Source: Vanessa cardui (lineage: Eukaryota; Arthropoda; Insecta; Lepidoptera; Nymphalidae). Taken from it: a DNA stretch of 64,000 nucleotides. Position 1 is the stretch's first letter, and each line of letters starts with the position of its first letter. Of the stretch, positions 1 to 12,420 are shown one piece after another. The DNA lies in assembly GCF_905220365.1 (NCBI RefSeq), contig NC_061143.1:3658001-3722000 (forward strand), written 5' to 3'. The translations under genes were made by a program, and so were the position numbers. The notes beneath the pieces are model-generated. The model ran no database searches. It worked only from the letters and a program-made list of their open reading frames with translations, and was not told the DNA's origin.

Positions 1-457
1 TTGTGGTCTTTTCACTTAGCATTCTTGCCAAGGACAGTTAGTATATGGGCTTTATTTGATGAATATATTTTGCTTAAGGTAGAATAATATCTTGTTTCAT
101 TAATTGTTTTCAATGAAATATTATTAACAGGAATATGGAGACAAAATTACGTGTAAATACGAGTTACGTTCGTAGAAAGTTCATACTTGGAATTAACGGT
201 TTAATTGAATAATAATATGTTTTTTATCGTCTTTCAATATGGCGAATTGTATGAGGTTTCCACTGCGCTAATATGAAGTACATAAGTAACTGTTTTTCTT
301 ATCTTTTCATTTAAAATCTGTAACAATAATTTGTCATTAAACATAATGACAAAGACTTGATGAAAGATTTATGTATGGGTTATTATAGAATGTATATTTG
401 GTATGAATCAAGCGAGCGCGAGCAAAGCTGCGATCCAAAACCATTTCCTTTTATAGC

Positions 458-580
458 CCATGAACCACCAACATTGGAGTTATGCTGCAAGCCATTATGC
501 TTCATCCCTTGTATCTAGTTACACTGGTTTTTCACCCTTAAACCGAAACAAAAATACTATTGCTATTGACAGTAGAATCT
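458..580 (-). mobile_element. Family C repeat, diverged fragment
   Basis: Matches the middle of family C in reverse: CCACCAAC, then CCCTTGT, TTACACTGG and ACCGAAACA in the expected order. Heavily diverged. Confidence 0.55.
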
Positions 581-636
581 CGAAGATCTTTCTCAACATG
601 TCCGAAGTTTAAATATTAATAAAGCTGATGTGTGAT

Positions 637-722
637 TCGTTGGCTGAGTATCGTCTGAGCCGCGGAATCGAGCTGATACCCACGATATTAAAGGTCCGGG
701 TCCAAATCCCCGGATTATCCGC
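637..722 (+). mobile_element. tRNA-like SINE fragment
   Basis: Has a possible A-box (TTGGCTGAGTATCG) and a B-box-like GGTCCAAATCC about 50 bases later, in a locally GC-rich patch. Probably the tRNA-derived head of a SINE unlike families A and B. No intact tRNA fold was verified. Confidence 0.3.
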
Positions 723-853
723 AATAATTCATACTCGACGAGGTCTTTAAAGTTATCACCTCTCAAATTATTTAAAGGAAATGTGGATTTTATGGTGCTT
801 TACGATTTTCTTTTGCAAATTGCAATAAATATACTACCATAGTATAATGATCA

Positions 854-1128
854 GAGCCGAGATGGCCCGGTGGTTAGAACTCGTGTGTCTTAATCGATGA
901 TTACGGGTTCAAACCTAAGCAAGCACTACTTAATTTTCATGAGCTTAATTTGTGTTTATAATTCATCTAGTGCTTAATGATGAAGGAAAACATCGTGAGG
1001 AAACATGCATATGACTAATTTCAACAAAATTCTGCCACATGTGTTACCGGCATTGGAGCAGCGTGGTGGTATGTGCCCCAACCTTATCTTCAAAGGGAGG
1101 GGAGGCTTTAGCCCAGCAGTGTATTAAC
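854..1128 (+). mobile_element. Family B tRNA-derived SINE
   Basis: Near-complete copy, from the GAGCCGAGATGGCCCGGTGG head to the GCCCAGCAGTG tail. It carries several substitutions and a small deletion around the CCAACCCGCATTGG segment. Confidence 0.85.
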
Positions 1129-1906
1129 ACTGAATCAACACATATTCATTAGATTTTCCATGGCTAATAATGGAGAGCGCCTTTGAATGGTTAAGATTGT
1201 ATATAATGAAACAAAGTACCCAAGCGACGTCACACGTCTATCTGTTTTTATATTTGATCGCGATAAACTCACAAACTCACAGAAACGATTTTGATACGGT
1301 TTTCACCAATTGATTAAGTTATTAAATTAATATTTTTCAGTAGTGACACTAGCTAACTATCCTTGTCAATAATCGTTGAGAGCTGTCAAAACAAAACAAA
1401 AGACAATCTGGACTGATAAACATACAGAAAAAAAAGGTTCTAAACTGTTTCATCCTTGCCAATTTATAAATAGAAGAATAAAATAAAGTGAGCTGTAATA
1501 CCAGAGATTTCAACACAAACAAGCTAAACGCCATCCGCTCCTTATACACATAGCAATCGTCTCAAAGTGGAGCGCATCTCAGTAATTGATGTTTGTAAAG
1601 CATGCGTCTCGGAATTGTTTTTATCCCTGGCGACCTATTTCAATGCTGGACTCAACGTGTCACTTTAAATCCAAATGGTTCTGGATTCTTTGATAGGCTT
1701 TATATATCTCAGTAACATCCTTAACTTTCTTCTTCTACTTTATATTTTTGAGTAAGCCAGTCGAACTAGCTTCAGTCATTCAGACAAAAATATTGATTTG
1801 CTCGATAAATTTAAAAAGCTGTCTCATTACATTATTACAAAAACATCTGTCCGTGTATTTAAATGGAGTAAATCGAGGTGATTTTTTGTTTATATATTAT
1901 TTAATT

Positions 1907-2101
1907 ATTTGTATGTTATGTTGTCTTATATTTTCGCGATTACTACACATTGAAATAAAACTAGTTTTAACGGATTTAAGGCAGACAGTCTACCCGTGAC
2001 CACGAACGCTGTAAAGTGCTCGAAACGTCGGGATGATAAAAATAATTAATATACGCGACTTAAATCCGTTAAAACTAGTTTTATTTCGATTTGTATGTTA
2101 T
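1907..2101. mobile_element. Element D, copy 1, with 13-bp target duplication
   Basis: A 169-bp element (1920-2088) is bracketed by perfect 13-bp direct repeats, ATTTGTATGTTAT, at 1907-1919 and 2089-2101. Inside is a perfect 27-bp inverted repeat at 1952-1978 and 2061-2087, sharing the core AAAACTAGTTTTA. Between the arms is a conserved GC-rich core containing GTGACCACGAAC and GTGCTCGAAACG. The target duplication length suits a retrotransposed rather than a cut-and-paste element. The core recalls the terminal repeats of Penelope-like retroelements, but that link is from memory and unproven. A second copy lies at 52278-52485. Confidence 0.8.
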
Positions 2102-3754
2102 TTTCACAGATGATAAAAGTAAGTACGACAACGAATGCCTGTAAATTGTTTCTATTTTTTTTTTTCACTTCTGTTCTCATGTAGGGATGTAATTGTCTTT
2201 ATGAGAATAAATAATCTTTACACCTAACTACAGACAAGAGATATACCATCTTTGGATATCCAAAGAAAGGTTAATATTTCTATGTCTATGGGCGGTGTAG
2301 AGTGTAGACTACTTAACATTGGCGTAGTCCATTTGCCGGTTCAACTAAACAATGTATATATGCTATTTAAAAAAATTATCGTTATCTATATCTCGTTCCT
2401 ATATATAAGGTTAAAAAGAGTAGAAAGTCCTTAAGTCAATCAGTTTAGTTCAGATAATGTGTGCGTTGGTGTTGCCAATCGGCTGACACGTTACAATGAC
2501 AATTATACGAAGTTGCAGTTGTCGCTTCCCAAAAACACAAGAAAACTGCTCTGATTTCACGAAGATGAGACAAAGTTGCCATCTTTTCGCAAAGTATACG
2601 TCCACTGGATCTCGACTTATCAAACTCATACTCAAAAACCTTTATTCAATATGTAAGCATTACACTTACTTATTTGCAGTCAAATTTAACACTACTAACG
2701 GTTCGGAAAAAAAAATACCCCGACCTGAGAACAACCGGCGAAAGAAACTCAGCGGGTCTTTTTTTGGCAATTTTATTATTTACATATTATATTGAATGAA
2801 TAGTCAGGATATCAAATAAATTGTCATTCGTAAAAAAATGCACAATATTGTCATGCATATGATTATCTTGATTTTAAAATAAACATTGAATAAAAATATA
2901 ATGAAAAAATGGCCTTTTTCTTTCATCCGTTGGCCTGATTTTTTTCCATTTACAATGATCGGTTCTGTACTGAAAGGATGCGGTGGTCGAGAAAACAGGC
3001 CATTGTGTTCTCAGATAGATATTGCGATTACATTTGCAAAGTTTTTTTTAGGACATCTGTTTTAAATATATTTTTAACTTATTATAATCATCTATATTCA
3101 GTTTGTGCAGATCTACGATAGACGCGATCAAAACCGAACCACAATTATAGAACGTTAAAATATACTGATGTTTTAGTCGACAACTCATATCCGCAAAAAT
3201 TGTTTTCTTGAGATATTTCGCTATTCAATCCATAAAATTCCATGATATGACAGATCTTTTTATTTATTTAATTTACAACCTCTTTATATTATTATACATT
3301 ATATCGTTTTATATTTTTACTGAACACCAGCAGACCTTTGCTGGACTTAAAACTGTCGTCTTTTTGTAAGACGTGGCCCACATAGACTTACTATTTCTTA
3401 TTTTTTGTTCAACAGGCAGCTCTTTGACATTTAAGGGTGCATTCGGAAAGTGTAATACAAGGGATAATAGGTAGGCCCGATGGAAACTGCACATTAAACG
3501 TTATATACAAAGAAAATGAAAACCCGAGTTTTAATCTAGTACAGTATATTCTCAGGGAACAATATTTTAGTGGTAGTAACAGTGCGTATATATCCCGCTG
3601 CTAAGCTAATCTCATTATAATATTAATTATCGCTTATAATTAAACTTGAATTTATGCATATCGCGCATAATTTAGTATATTTTATTTATTGAATAGCGCT
3701 CTGTCCATCTATGCTGGCAACCACTCCTTGTATTCAACCGATCATCATTTATAC
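2102..3754. other. AT-rich intron with a LINE-tail scrap
   Basis: Mostly AT-rich unique sequence. At about 2690-2790 there is a short repeat relic with GGTTCGGAAA and GAACAACCGGCGAAAGAAAC followed by a T run. The same motif recurs at 40770-40870. Nothing else recognisable. Confidence 0.5.
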
Positions 3755-3845
3755 ATGTTGTGTTCCGGTTTAAAAGGTGATTGAACCCGTTTTACTCCAC
3801 AAGGGACATCTTAGTTCTAAAGGTCAGTGGCGCATTAGGTAATAG
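3755..3845 (+). mobile_element. Family C repeat fragment
   Basis: Central part of family C only: GTTGTGTTCCGGTTT, ACAAGGGACATCTTAGTTC and GTGGCGCATTAGG. Confidence 0.6.
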
Positions 3846-4245
3846 GACACAATCAATACTTCTACAGTAAAAAAAAAATCAAGTGAGAAAAATTCACGGC
3901 ATACAAACTATTAAACTAATATTTATATCTCAATCAACACATATATAGATACATATGTAAATAGTTATATGTATGCCCATTTGAGGGTTTGTATTTTACG
4001 CACAATTTCGATCACATTTTGAATAGCGATATACTCGTATAGCTTATCTGCACACAAATGCTCTCTAACACCGGCCTTATTTTAAGCACGATGCCGGACC
4101 CTTGGTTGGTCTATACTTATATTATAATTGCTACAGTAATTGTTTGTTTATTTTATCTTAACAGCTAATTCACTGAAATAAAATTTGATGAAATTTTGTA
4201 TATTGTAAGGAGTGTCATCCCTACCACACCAGCCTACCTGCTACA

Positions 4246-4273
4246 GGTAGGTGTAGGTAGGTGGTGGTAGGTG
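4246..4273 (+). repeat. GTAGGT-type microsatellite
   Basis: Short imperfect run of GTAGGT/GTAGGTG units in an otherwise unremarkable stretch. Confidence 0.6.
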
Positions 4274-4557
4274 ACTAGGGCCCACTTATCACGGTCGTCA
4301 TGCTGTCGGTACGTTAGATAATTAGTATTTCGCTAATTGTTATTATTGTCAGCTAGTGTAATAAAAGTTATTATTAAATTAGTTATTTTGATAAAACATA
4401 AAATAAGAGTGTTTTGTCGGTAGATTGATTTTTTTTAATGAATTACCACTTCTGATTCTTATAATATAGTAAATTTGAAAGCTAGTGTTTGAAAAAAAGC
4501 TATAGTCGGCTTGATTAACCAGTACTTTCGCTGTTGAAATATTAGTAAATATTCCCA

Positions 4558-4752
4558 ACTAGTAGTCGCTTGCGGAATTGCTCGCGTTATATATAGGGTG
4601 TTGGTTATCATGTGTCAGACAAAAATAGTTTTTTTTTCGAGCTCAAATTTGCTTCATACCAAATTTCATCAAATTCGGTTTAGCGGTTTGCCAGTGAAAG
4701 AGCGACAGAAATACAGATTTACTTTCACATTTATATTATAAATATACCTAGA
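4558..4752 (+). mobile_element. Family F LINE-tail-like repeat
   Basis: Contains the diagnostic CCAAATTTCATCAAATTCGG, GAAAGAGCGACAG and ACTTTCACATTTATATTATA blocks. The 5' CGC..GACTTCGC block is degraded. Confidence 0.75.
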
Positions 4753-5894
4753 TATTGTCAGGAAATTAGAAAATATTCTTTTAAACAACACTCAACTTGA
4801 AAGCAAGAATTTGTTTGGAAATATTTACATATTTCTCCCTGTCTGACTGTTTTATTAATTATACTTTTGGCGCAGGTGCGTTTAGAACGCAGTTAGGGAT
4901 ACATTTGATGAAATGGGCGACTGTATAAAACATTTATTTGCTATTTTGTTTATGGTTGATTTTGAATATTTGTTTTTATTGCGTATTTTATAGTATTGTA
5001 GTGTTGTTGTGTTATAATTACATAATGTAATTTCAGTACTTCGGGATGGCCAAAATAAAATTAACATTTTACAATGATGCTTCAATCTCTCTATCTTTTG
5101 TTACAATGCCACGCTATCGTCCAATTGTTTTTTAATGAAAGCTCAATTATATCTAATGTAAGAAATAGTGTTACATGGCAGTATTAAATACTATGCCGTA
5201 TAAAATAATATTAATTACAGTTTTACAAATTAATGATCAATTAATTACAACAATAATTGTATAATAAAATAAGATAAAAATATCAAGTCTATAGCCCCTG
5301 CTATATTCATAATATGCAATAATAATGTGATATAAATTATTATATTGAATCAAATGTCATCACGCCGTATTGAAGGCTAGGGTTACTCTGTAAAAATAAT
5401 TATAATTTATGGAATTTACAAAATGCGTACTTTTAATGATTACAGATAGTTTTGTGTAGATAGATTTTGAATTACCAAGTGAGTTAAAAATGAGTTCGAC
5501 AAAGTCGTTTCCTCATGCAGTCGAATATAAATCTTACTTCATCCTATATATTTTACAATAAGCTTATTAAAACACTTCAATGTTAATTGTCTAATATGTA
5601 TTCGTTATACGCAACGGGGGTAAATTTTACTTGGAAATAATCGTTTTTCACGTCGACTTATAATTAAATTCCTCGTCCGGGCACCGAATTCCACGTAATA
5701 TTGTCGTTTGGAAAATCACCTTATCCTATTATAATTATTTGAGAATGTATGTGTCTTATCGTGTAAGTAATAAGAGCTATATTCAAATTTCAATCTTTGT
5801 TTATTTTAAAAATAAACATTAATGATGCTGTTCTCTTTCTCTTGGTTGTATGTATTGATTCTTTTGAATTTTCGTAATTTACCCGAAAGATTAT
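4753..5894. other. AT-rich unique intron
   Basis: No repeat family, exon signature or motif cluster is recognised. Short open frames here are AT-rich chance frames. Confidence 0.5.
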
Positions 5895-5998
5895 TTACAA
5901 GCACAAGGGACATAACAGTTTAGATTCCAAGGTTGGCGGTGTGTTGGTGTGATGTAAGGAATGGTTTGTTCTTGAAGCGTCAAAATCTATGGGCGTTT
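5895..5998 (+). mobile_element. Family C repeat fragment
   Basis: 3' half of family C: GCACAAGGGACATAACA, CCAAGGTTGGCGG and GATGTAAGGAATGG, then decay. Confidence 0.6.
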
Positions 5999-6510
5999 GA
6001 TCACATACTAAAACTACAATAAAAAACGACCAATTTTACATTTATTTAAGTGTATATAAATTCTACCAAAAAATTGATTTCTCAATTAAAGTAAGTTCTG
6101 ATCGACCAGAAAGTAATTGTCCCAGAATGTGTTCAGATTAGGCTTTTTACTTTACCTATATTTGACATATCTAGGAAACTTGCCAGTAACAAAACTTCCC
6201 TTTGTTTAGCTTGAATATGTATCTTTATGAAAAGCAAGCAAGAAGGTTATATAGAATAGAATATAACAATGAACGGAAATGCCAATCTGACATTTTCATT
6301 AGTACATAATAAAGTGGCATGCGCCGCCATGTTTGCAAAGTTATGACGTCACACTAATGGCGATAAAAAGTTCAACGCCTTTCATTCTGTTTCTTAACTG
6401 CCTAATGGCTATAGTAATTTGAGTAGTTGTAACTAACCTAACCTAATGTAGTTTAAATTTTCTATCAAAATATTTTGTTAATTAAGGTATTTAGTATTTA
6501 AAAGTTTACA

Positions 6511-6775
6511 TGGTGGTAGAGATTTGTGGCAAGCCCTTCTGAGTAGGTACCACACCCTCATCAGATATTCGTTTTTCCTTTTCCTTTCATCGTCAATGTG
6601 CCACCAACCTTGGGAACTAAGATGTTATGTCCCTTGTGCCTGTTATACTGGCTCCTTCAAACCGAAACACAACAATACCAAGTACTGTTGTTACCAATTG
6701 GTTAATGCTTCTTACAACTATATTGTCTATGCGCAGTGATGACCACTTACCATCAGGTCGGCCATATCCTCGTAC
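6511..6775. mobile_element. Family C repeat with an internal inversion
   Basis: The outer parts (6511-6570 and 6700-6775) match family C on the + strand. The middle (about 6588-6690) matches the family only on the - strand: ATCGTCAATGTGCCACC, GTCCCTTGTGCC, then ACCGAAACACAACAATACC. The segment order fits a single inversion of the central 100 bases inside one copy, not a separate insertion. Confidence 0.75.
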
Positions 6776-7690
6776 CCCAATTAATAGCATATAAAAATGT
6801 GACCTTAAATTATAAAGTAGGTTTTTATCGTTAAAAGGTCGTAAGGCTCAAAATCTGTAAGTATTAAAATTCGTATAGAAGATAAAAGACATTAAATTCG
6901 CATTTTTCTGTAGCACGTTGAACGTTTTATCTCCAAACAAGAGGCCTATAAATAGATATACGACGTAGGGACATGTTTGTTTGACACAATTATAGACTTT
7001 AACGGACAGAGATTAAAGTTATATTTGAAATGAACAAATAAACTAAATATATGAAATACTGGACAAGTGATCTTCCACTGTTCACCAAAATCCCTTTCAT
7101 AGTAAAAATCTGCATTGGTTTCATGCCATTGAGGAATAAAATTGACCAGGAAATCCAAATCAGAGTGAGATAATGTATTTTACGCCTCCGTTTGATTTGA
7201 TCACGCCTTCCCTTGAAATACCCAATGTATTTCATTTTTTCCAATTATTTCAAAATCTCTATAACGGTATTACTCTATACGTTATAGCGGTTCTTTATGA
7301 ATAGTCCTTACTACAAGGATATAAGGTTTAATATTCTGTGATTATTTGATGTCATCGCTGGTAAATGTCCGCGCAATTTGGGTAGGGTGATGGCTACGCC
7401 ATTAGGGCGCGTGACGTCATTGAATCCTTTTAAAATGGAGTATTTTGAAGGTATCAGATATATTTTACGATTTTAACAATATCAAATCTAGCTATCTAGC
7501 TATATGTATAGCTTGATTGACGTTTTAGTTAACATATATTCTGGGCTGAATGTCACAAATCTTGTCAATTTTCACTGGCTAGGGACGCAGGTATAATATA
7601 AATCAAAGCGCAATTAAGCATAGGCAAGAAGAGCAGTAAAAGGTTCCTTATGATTACTCATTATAAATTAAATAAATGATAAATTAATAT

Positions 7691-7892
7691 TGGACAACAT
7701 CACATACAATTCTCTGATCCCAATGTGAGTAGCTAAAGCACTTGTTTTATGTAAAATCAAAAGTGGTGACGATACCTAGAACACCCAGATCCAAGACAAT
7801 ATAGAAAACTAATTAAATTTATCTACATCGACTCAGGCGGGAATCGAACCCGAGACACTCGGAGTGGCGTACCTATGAGACGGGGGTCGTCG
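7691..7892 (-). mobile_element. Family A tRNA-derived SINE
   Basis: Reverse-strand copy with TGGACAACATCACATACA at its 3' end and the B-box complement GGGAATCGAACCC. The tRNA-like head is partly eroded. Confidence 0.85.
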
Positions 7893-8375
7893 AAAACCCT
7901 TGCGATTAAACCTTGTTAAAAATATTTGCTGGTTACGATATCATGTTACCAATAGTAATATTACGTTATAAAAATAAACCGTGTATAGATTTCAGTTTTC
8001 TTAGCTCAGTATTGATTGTCCGATTCTAATCAGTCCGGACAAACATTTTGACAGAGGACCGGACACTTAAGACCATTATAATGCCCATTCTAAGCACAAG
8101 TTGGTTCTAGATTACGGAATAATGTTTTAACAAATGCGTTAACAGCTGCAGGCTGTCGAGTCGATTAAGTGCGGATAGCGTTTACTCCACTGGCTGTTTA
8201 CCGCTTTGGAATCCATTCGGGTGGATTGTTTGGGTTTGGTGTACAATGAGAACACATTTTAGTTACATTCCATTATGAGTCGAGCTATACAGACAGACAT
8301 TTTTAGCTTTGCTGTTTCATAATGCATATTATAAGGCATATTACGATAATATATAGATATAATTACGAATTTATA

Positions 8376-8625
8376 CAGACGATAAAAAACCGTGAATTAA
8401 TACTTGTTGACTTCCAGACTGTATAACATGCATATATAATTGTAATTAACTAACAAGACTGTGTTTTTAAATGTCGAAAAAGAGTAACTTCTAAGTTCCT
8501 TACCGTTCTTTTCGGTAGAATCTACTTGTGGTTGCGGCGGTAGCTTCACTTATAGTTGTCAAATGACGATTCAAAAGTGCTTGTAAAAGCCTACTAAAAT
8601 AAATAATATTTTGATTGTCAACTTA
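8376..8625 (+). mobile_element. Family E LINE-tail-like repeat
   Basis: Copy with GTTGACTTCCAGAC, TCGGTAGAATCTACTT and GACGATTCAAAAGTGCTTGT, ending in AT-rich sequence with TTTTGATT. It abuts the LINE remnant at 8636. Confidence 0.75.
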
Positions 8626-8635
8626 TGCAAGACGG

Positions 8636-8748
8636 CTGATAGGAGCTGGATGCGAGTAGCCCAAGAACGATATCAGTGGCGTGCAATTGGAGAGGCCTAT
8701 GTCCAGCAGAGGACGGAAATGGGCTGATGGATTGGATTGGATTGATTG
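8636..8748 (+). pseudogene. Non-LTR retrotransposon ORF, C-terminal remnant
   Basis: One frame reads DRSWMRVAQERYQWRAIGEA followed by YVQQRTEMG and a stop, then an ATTGGATTGGATTG repeat tail. The GEAYVQQ motif before a stop and a short tandem tail is typical of the reverse-transcriptase ORF end in jockey/CR1-like insect LINEs. It is a 5'-truncated dead copy with no RT core present. Confidence 0.75.
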
Positions 8749-9260
8749 TCATTTTATATTTAAATCAAAAGTTCGCGAATCCAAATGAAGGATGATAATT
8801 CAACTAATAGGGAAGGTAAAAATAGCAAAGAAATTACCTAATATCGAAAAATTCACTTGTTTAGCAAATCATTCGCAATTAATGAGTACCTTGGAATTAT
8901 TTCTTTGAAGACTAAGATGATTTTGCCATGAATGACTAGCTGTTAAATGCTATAATGGTTTAAAAAAAACCTGCAATAACGGATGAGTCTAAATATTGGC
9001 ATTGATGGGTTAGACAAAATTGTGGTCATGACCTTGATTATAATTTTTTTTATCAAATCTCAGTGCACCCAAGGCTTTATTACTAGCAGTGCCGACATTC
9101 TCCTATTTTATCGGCTCGTATTCGTGTAATTTGCATTAAGAGCAGCGACGCGACGTTTGAGCGCTTTAAATGCGCCCTTTGATAACATTGTTCCGAAATG
9201 TCTTGAACGAAATCATTTATTTTAATAACCCGAAAGCAAAACGCTTAATGATAACTTAAA

Positions 9261-9573
9261 GTAAAGTAATAGTAAAGTAACAGCCTGTAAATTTCCCACT
9301 GCTGGGCTAAGGACTCCTCTTCCATTAATGAGAGGGCTTGGAACACATTCCACCACGCTGTTACATTGCGGGTTAGTGGAATGCACATGTGGGCAGAATT
9401 TCGATGAAATTAGACACATGCAGGTTTCCTCACGATGTTTTCCTTCACTGTCGAGCACGAGATGAATTATAAACACAAATTAAGCACATTTATACAGTGG
9501 TGCTTGCCTGGGTTTGAACCCGAAATCATCGGTTAAGATGCACGCGATTTAACCACTGGGCCATCTCAGCTCA
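9261..9573 (-). mobile_element. Family B tRNA-derived SINE
   Basis: Nearly full-length reverse copy, from a GTAAAGTAACAGCCTGTAAA tail to the GGGCCATCTCAGCTC head. An 84-residue open frame here is a by-product of the SINE. Confidence 0.9.
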
Positions 9574-9945
9574 AGATAACATGCATCTTCACAATATACT
9601 TTTTTAACCACACTATACGCTATATTAAATGTAAAGTTAGCACCGGTTCGGAATAAAGATACCTGCAACTAGGCCCCGGCCGCCCAAGAAAGACAGATGT
9701 CCTTACGCATATTATGTGAACTTTAATTCGCGCTCGCTCCACTGGTATGAAGAAAAATCTTTTGACGTATATCAATCTGCAGAGGATTTCGCGTCAATAG
9801 GTGAGACCGTATAATAAATACCTTTAGTAGATGTCACGATAGACGCACAGCGAAAAAAAGACATAGATAATGAATTATTGTGACGCAAAATACTTTGTCT
9901 CTTTAAAAAACATGTAATATTATTTAATACAAACACAAGCTAAAC

Positions 9946-10005
9946 TGTCCCTTGTGCCTGGGCCACTCAACCTTCGAACAGAACAGCAATACGAAGTAGT
10001 GATAT
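9946..10005 (-). mobile_element. Family C repeat fragment
   Basis: Short reverse fragment: GTCCCTTGTGCCTG, then CTCAACCTTCGAAC. Confidence 0.45.
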
Positions 10006-11412
10006 ATGCTAATACGCCGCTGTTGGCGATATGTTGTCCGTCCCAAATGCTGTTAGGATAGGATCTTTAGGTATAGACCGTGTACGGTCAACCGATGATT
10101 AGTATCGATAGCAGCTCACGTTATTTTATTATTTATTAACGTTTTTTTTTTAATATAAGATTATTTTTATTTATTCTTATATACATAAGAAGATAAGCTT
10201 TTTATGTCATATATTAATCTAGTTTTTGATCGCGGCTTCATAAAGGCCGGTCGTAGATTCTAAAAGTTTAAAAACTAGACACCAAATGCAATCAAATTCT
10301 CTTCAGTGACTTATTTAAAATATGATAAAAATGTTTTTTAATTAAAATATAGTCTATGAAACCAATTACTTTGATTAAATTAAATCGATTACTGCTCCGA
10401 CGGTATATTTAGTTTCCGAATAATGAGATAAAGAGATCCTATCCTTAACAGCCTTTTGAAAGGATAAGATCCCGTATTAAATACATATGTTATCAATAAG
10501 GTTAGTCAGTAGTTCATTGAACGAGCCTAAACGTATACTAACTAAACGTAACTATTGGAAGGCTAAGAATTTAAATTTAGGCCGCTTGAAAATTATAGTC
10601 TCAACAATTTTTTTATTTTAATGCTTTTAACTCGTGATTGGTCAACGAAAGGTAGATGCTTCCGAAGACATTTTCCAATATTTATTTATATATATCGATG
10701 AAAAAACAGCGTGATGAGATATTTCACACTATATTCGTAATCTTTCGACTTTCATTTGTTTCATGGGGCATGTTGAGGTAGGCGTATTGGTTAGGGAAGT
10801 GATATTTTCATAAAATAACACTTGTATCAATTTCTATATATAAAATTATTAGTAATATAATTAATTATAGCACTAAATATTCGCGGATCACTGTGATTAT
10901 CTTGGCTTATAAATTAACATCCGCCGTGCGTGGTTTAACCGAATATTTTAGCAAATGGCAATGTCAAAAAAAAAAATACTTTAGCCAGCATAGCATTATT
11001 GAAATTAATTTAAGTAAAACAAAAATGTTCTTTTTTTAAAAGTGATTGTTGCTGTTTAAAAACTGTTCATAATTTTCTTTCTATTGTACAGTTGATGAAT
11101 TTCATTCATACATGATAATAAAAATGTATAATATATACGAGCTACTTACGTACAATACTTCTGTAGCTCATGAAGTAATCGTGATTAAAACTTTATAACA
11201 ATAACGGACTTATAAATATGCTTTTTTTTTTTTTTAAATATGCAACTTCAAGAATGAGTTACGTTACTGTTGATTACATTGAAAATGAGGTTACATGACA
11301 TTTGTTAACGTAACATTTATACTGACAGTCCTCATTTGACATTTTAACAGTCAATAAGTAAGTGTAATCTATATTATTTCTATTTTATTTACGGTAACTG
11401 GCAGTTATTTAT
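10006..11412. other. AT-rich unique intron
   Basis: Homopolymer-rich, AT-rich sequence. I see no repeat family, exon or motif cluster. Confidence 0.5.
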
Positions 11413-11763
11413 TTTAACTGGCAGTCATCTTTTTTTATTTTTTTCTCTTTAATTTAATTTGTATTAATTATATGTTTGTTTATTCTTTAGTTTNNNNNNN
11501 NNNNNNNNNNNNNNNNNNNNNNNNNNNNNNNNNNNNNNNNNNNNNNNNNNNNNNNNNNNNNNNNNNNNNNNNNNNNNNNNNNNNNNNNNNNNNNNNNNNN
11601 NNNNNNNNNNNNNNNNNNNNNNNNNNNNNNNNNNNNNNNNNNNNNNNNNNNNNNNNNNNNNNNNNNNNNNNNNNNNNNNNNNNNNNNNNNNNNTTTAACT
11701 GACAGTCATCTTTATTTATTTCTCTTTTTCTCTTCTCTAATTAAATGTTTGTTTATTCTTTAG
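11413..11763 (+). repeat. Minisatellite containing the assembly gap
   Basis: Left of the gap, units contain TAACTGGCAGTCATCTTT and TGTTTGTTTATTCTTTAGTT. Immediately right of the gap the same two blocks recur in the same order (AACTGACAGTCATCTTTATT, then TGTTTGTTTATTCTTTAGTT). A shorter unit with AACTGGCAGTTATTTATTTT precedes them. A tandem repeat with a unit of roughly 70-85 bp therefore spans the gap. Confidence 0.7.
11494..11693. other. Assembly gap (200 N)
   Basis: Exactly 200 N bases, which suggests a default-size placeholder. The true length is unknown, and the flanking repeat is the likely cause. Confidence 0.98.
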
Positions 11764-12189
11764 TTACTAATATAACACACGATGTTATGGAAGAATAACC
11801 TTAAATATGCTCTGTATACTGTAGTAAAGAATAAACTTTTTTTTTTAATTAGAATTTTAAGGTTGGCAACACAAATGTGATCATAAATATATACAACGAA
11901 AATAAGTTTCTTATACAAACATCGAACCAGCAAAATTTTTTCAATTGATGTTTCACCAAAATTTCAATTTTAGAAAGCAATCTTCTGTTCTTTGTTATAA
12001 AGGTCAATTTTGTGTATCAGTTCACACTCTAAATAGATATCTTGAATTCAGGTCGCTGGCTCACCCCTATCTCCATGATTCACTGGTTCTGCTACGATTT
12101 TCACGCGTTTTAATCGACCTATTGAATACTTCAAAGTATTTATACGTCAGACGTTAATAAGTAATTAATTTAATTTTTATAGTCTTTAT

Positions 12190-12370
12190 CAAAATGTACT
12201 ACTCACTGATAAATCACGAAATCTCAGAAACTATAACACCTGAAATTTGATAGGTAGGTTCCTTATAGGAGGTAGACATTCGCTGATAAAGATTTTATGA
12301 AACTCTACACCTAAGGGGTTGTAAGTTTGTTTCATGTAAAACCGCAGATTCAGTTAGGGCGATATAACTT
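12190..12370 (+). mobile_element. Family I repeat
   Basis: Shares CTCAGAAACTATAACACCT, a TTAG/TTATAGG-GTAGA block and CCTAAGGGGTT with two segments of the tandem duplication (near 29985 and 31728). Probably the 3' tail of a retroelement; class unknown. Confidence 0.6.
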
Positions 12371-12397
12371 AATTTGAACTATATAGAAATATAAGAT

Positions 12398-12420
12398 GTC
12401 ATATATATAATATATATGAC
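12398..12420. repeat. AT palindrome
   Basis: GTCATATATAT and ATATATATGAC arms of 11 bases around one central base. Confidence 0.6.

Noticed and set aside
1980..2040. Hammerhead ribozyme in element D
   Set aside because: I looked for the CTGATGA...GAAA core on both strands. Only a GAAAC is present, with CTGTAAAG in place of CTGATGA, so the call is not supported by eye.
9222..9476. 84-codon reverse ORF with near-identical partners at 32958 and elsewhere
   Set aside because: All are translations of family B SINEs.
11472..11702. 76-codon ORF
   Set aside because: It consists almost entirely of the N gap.
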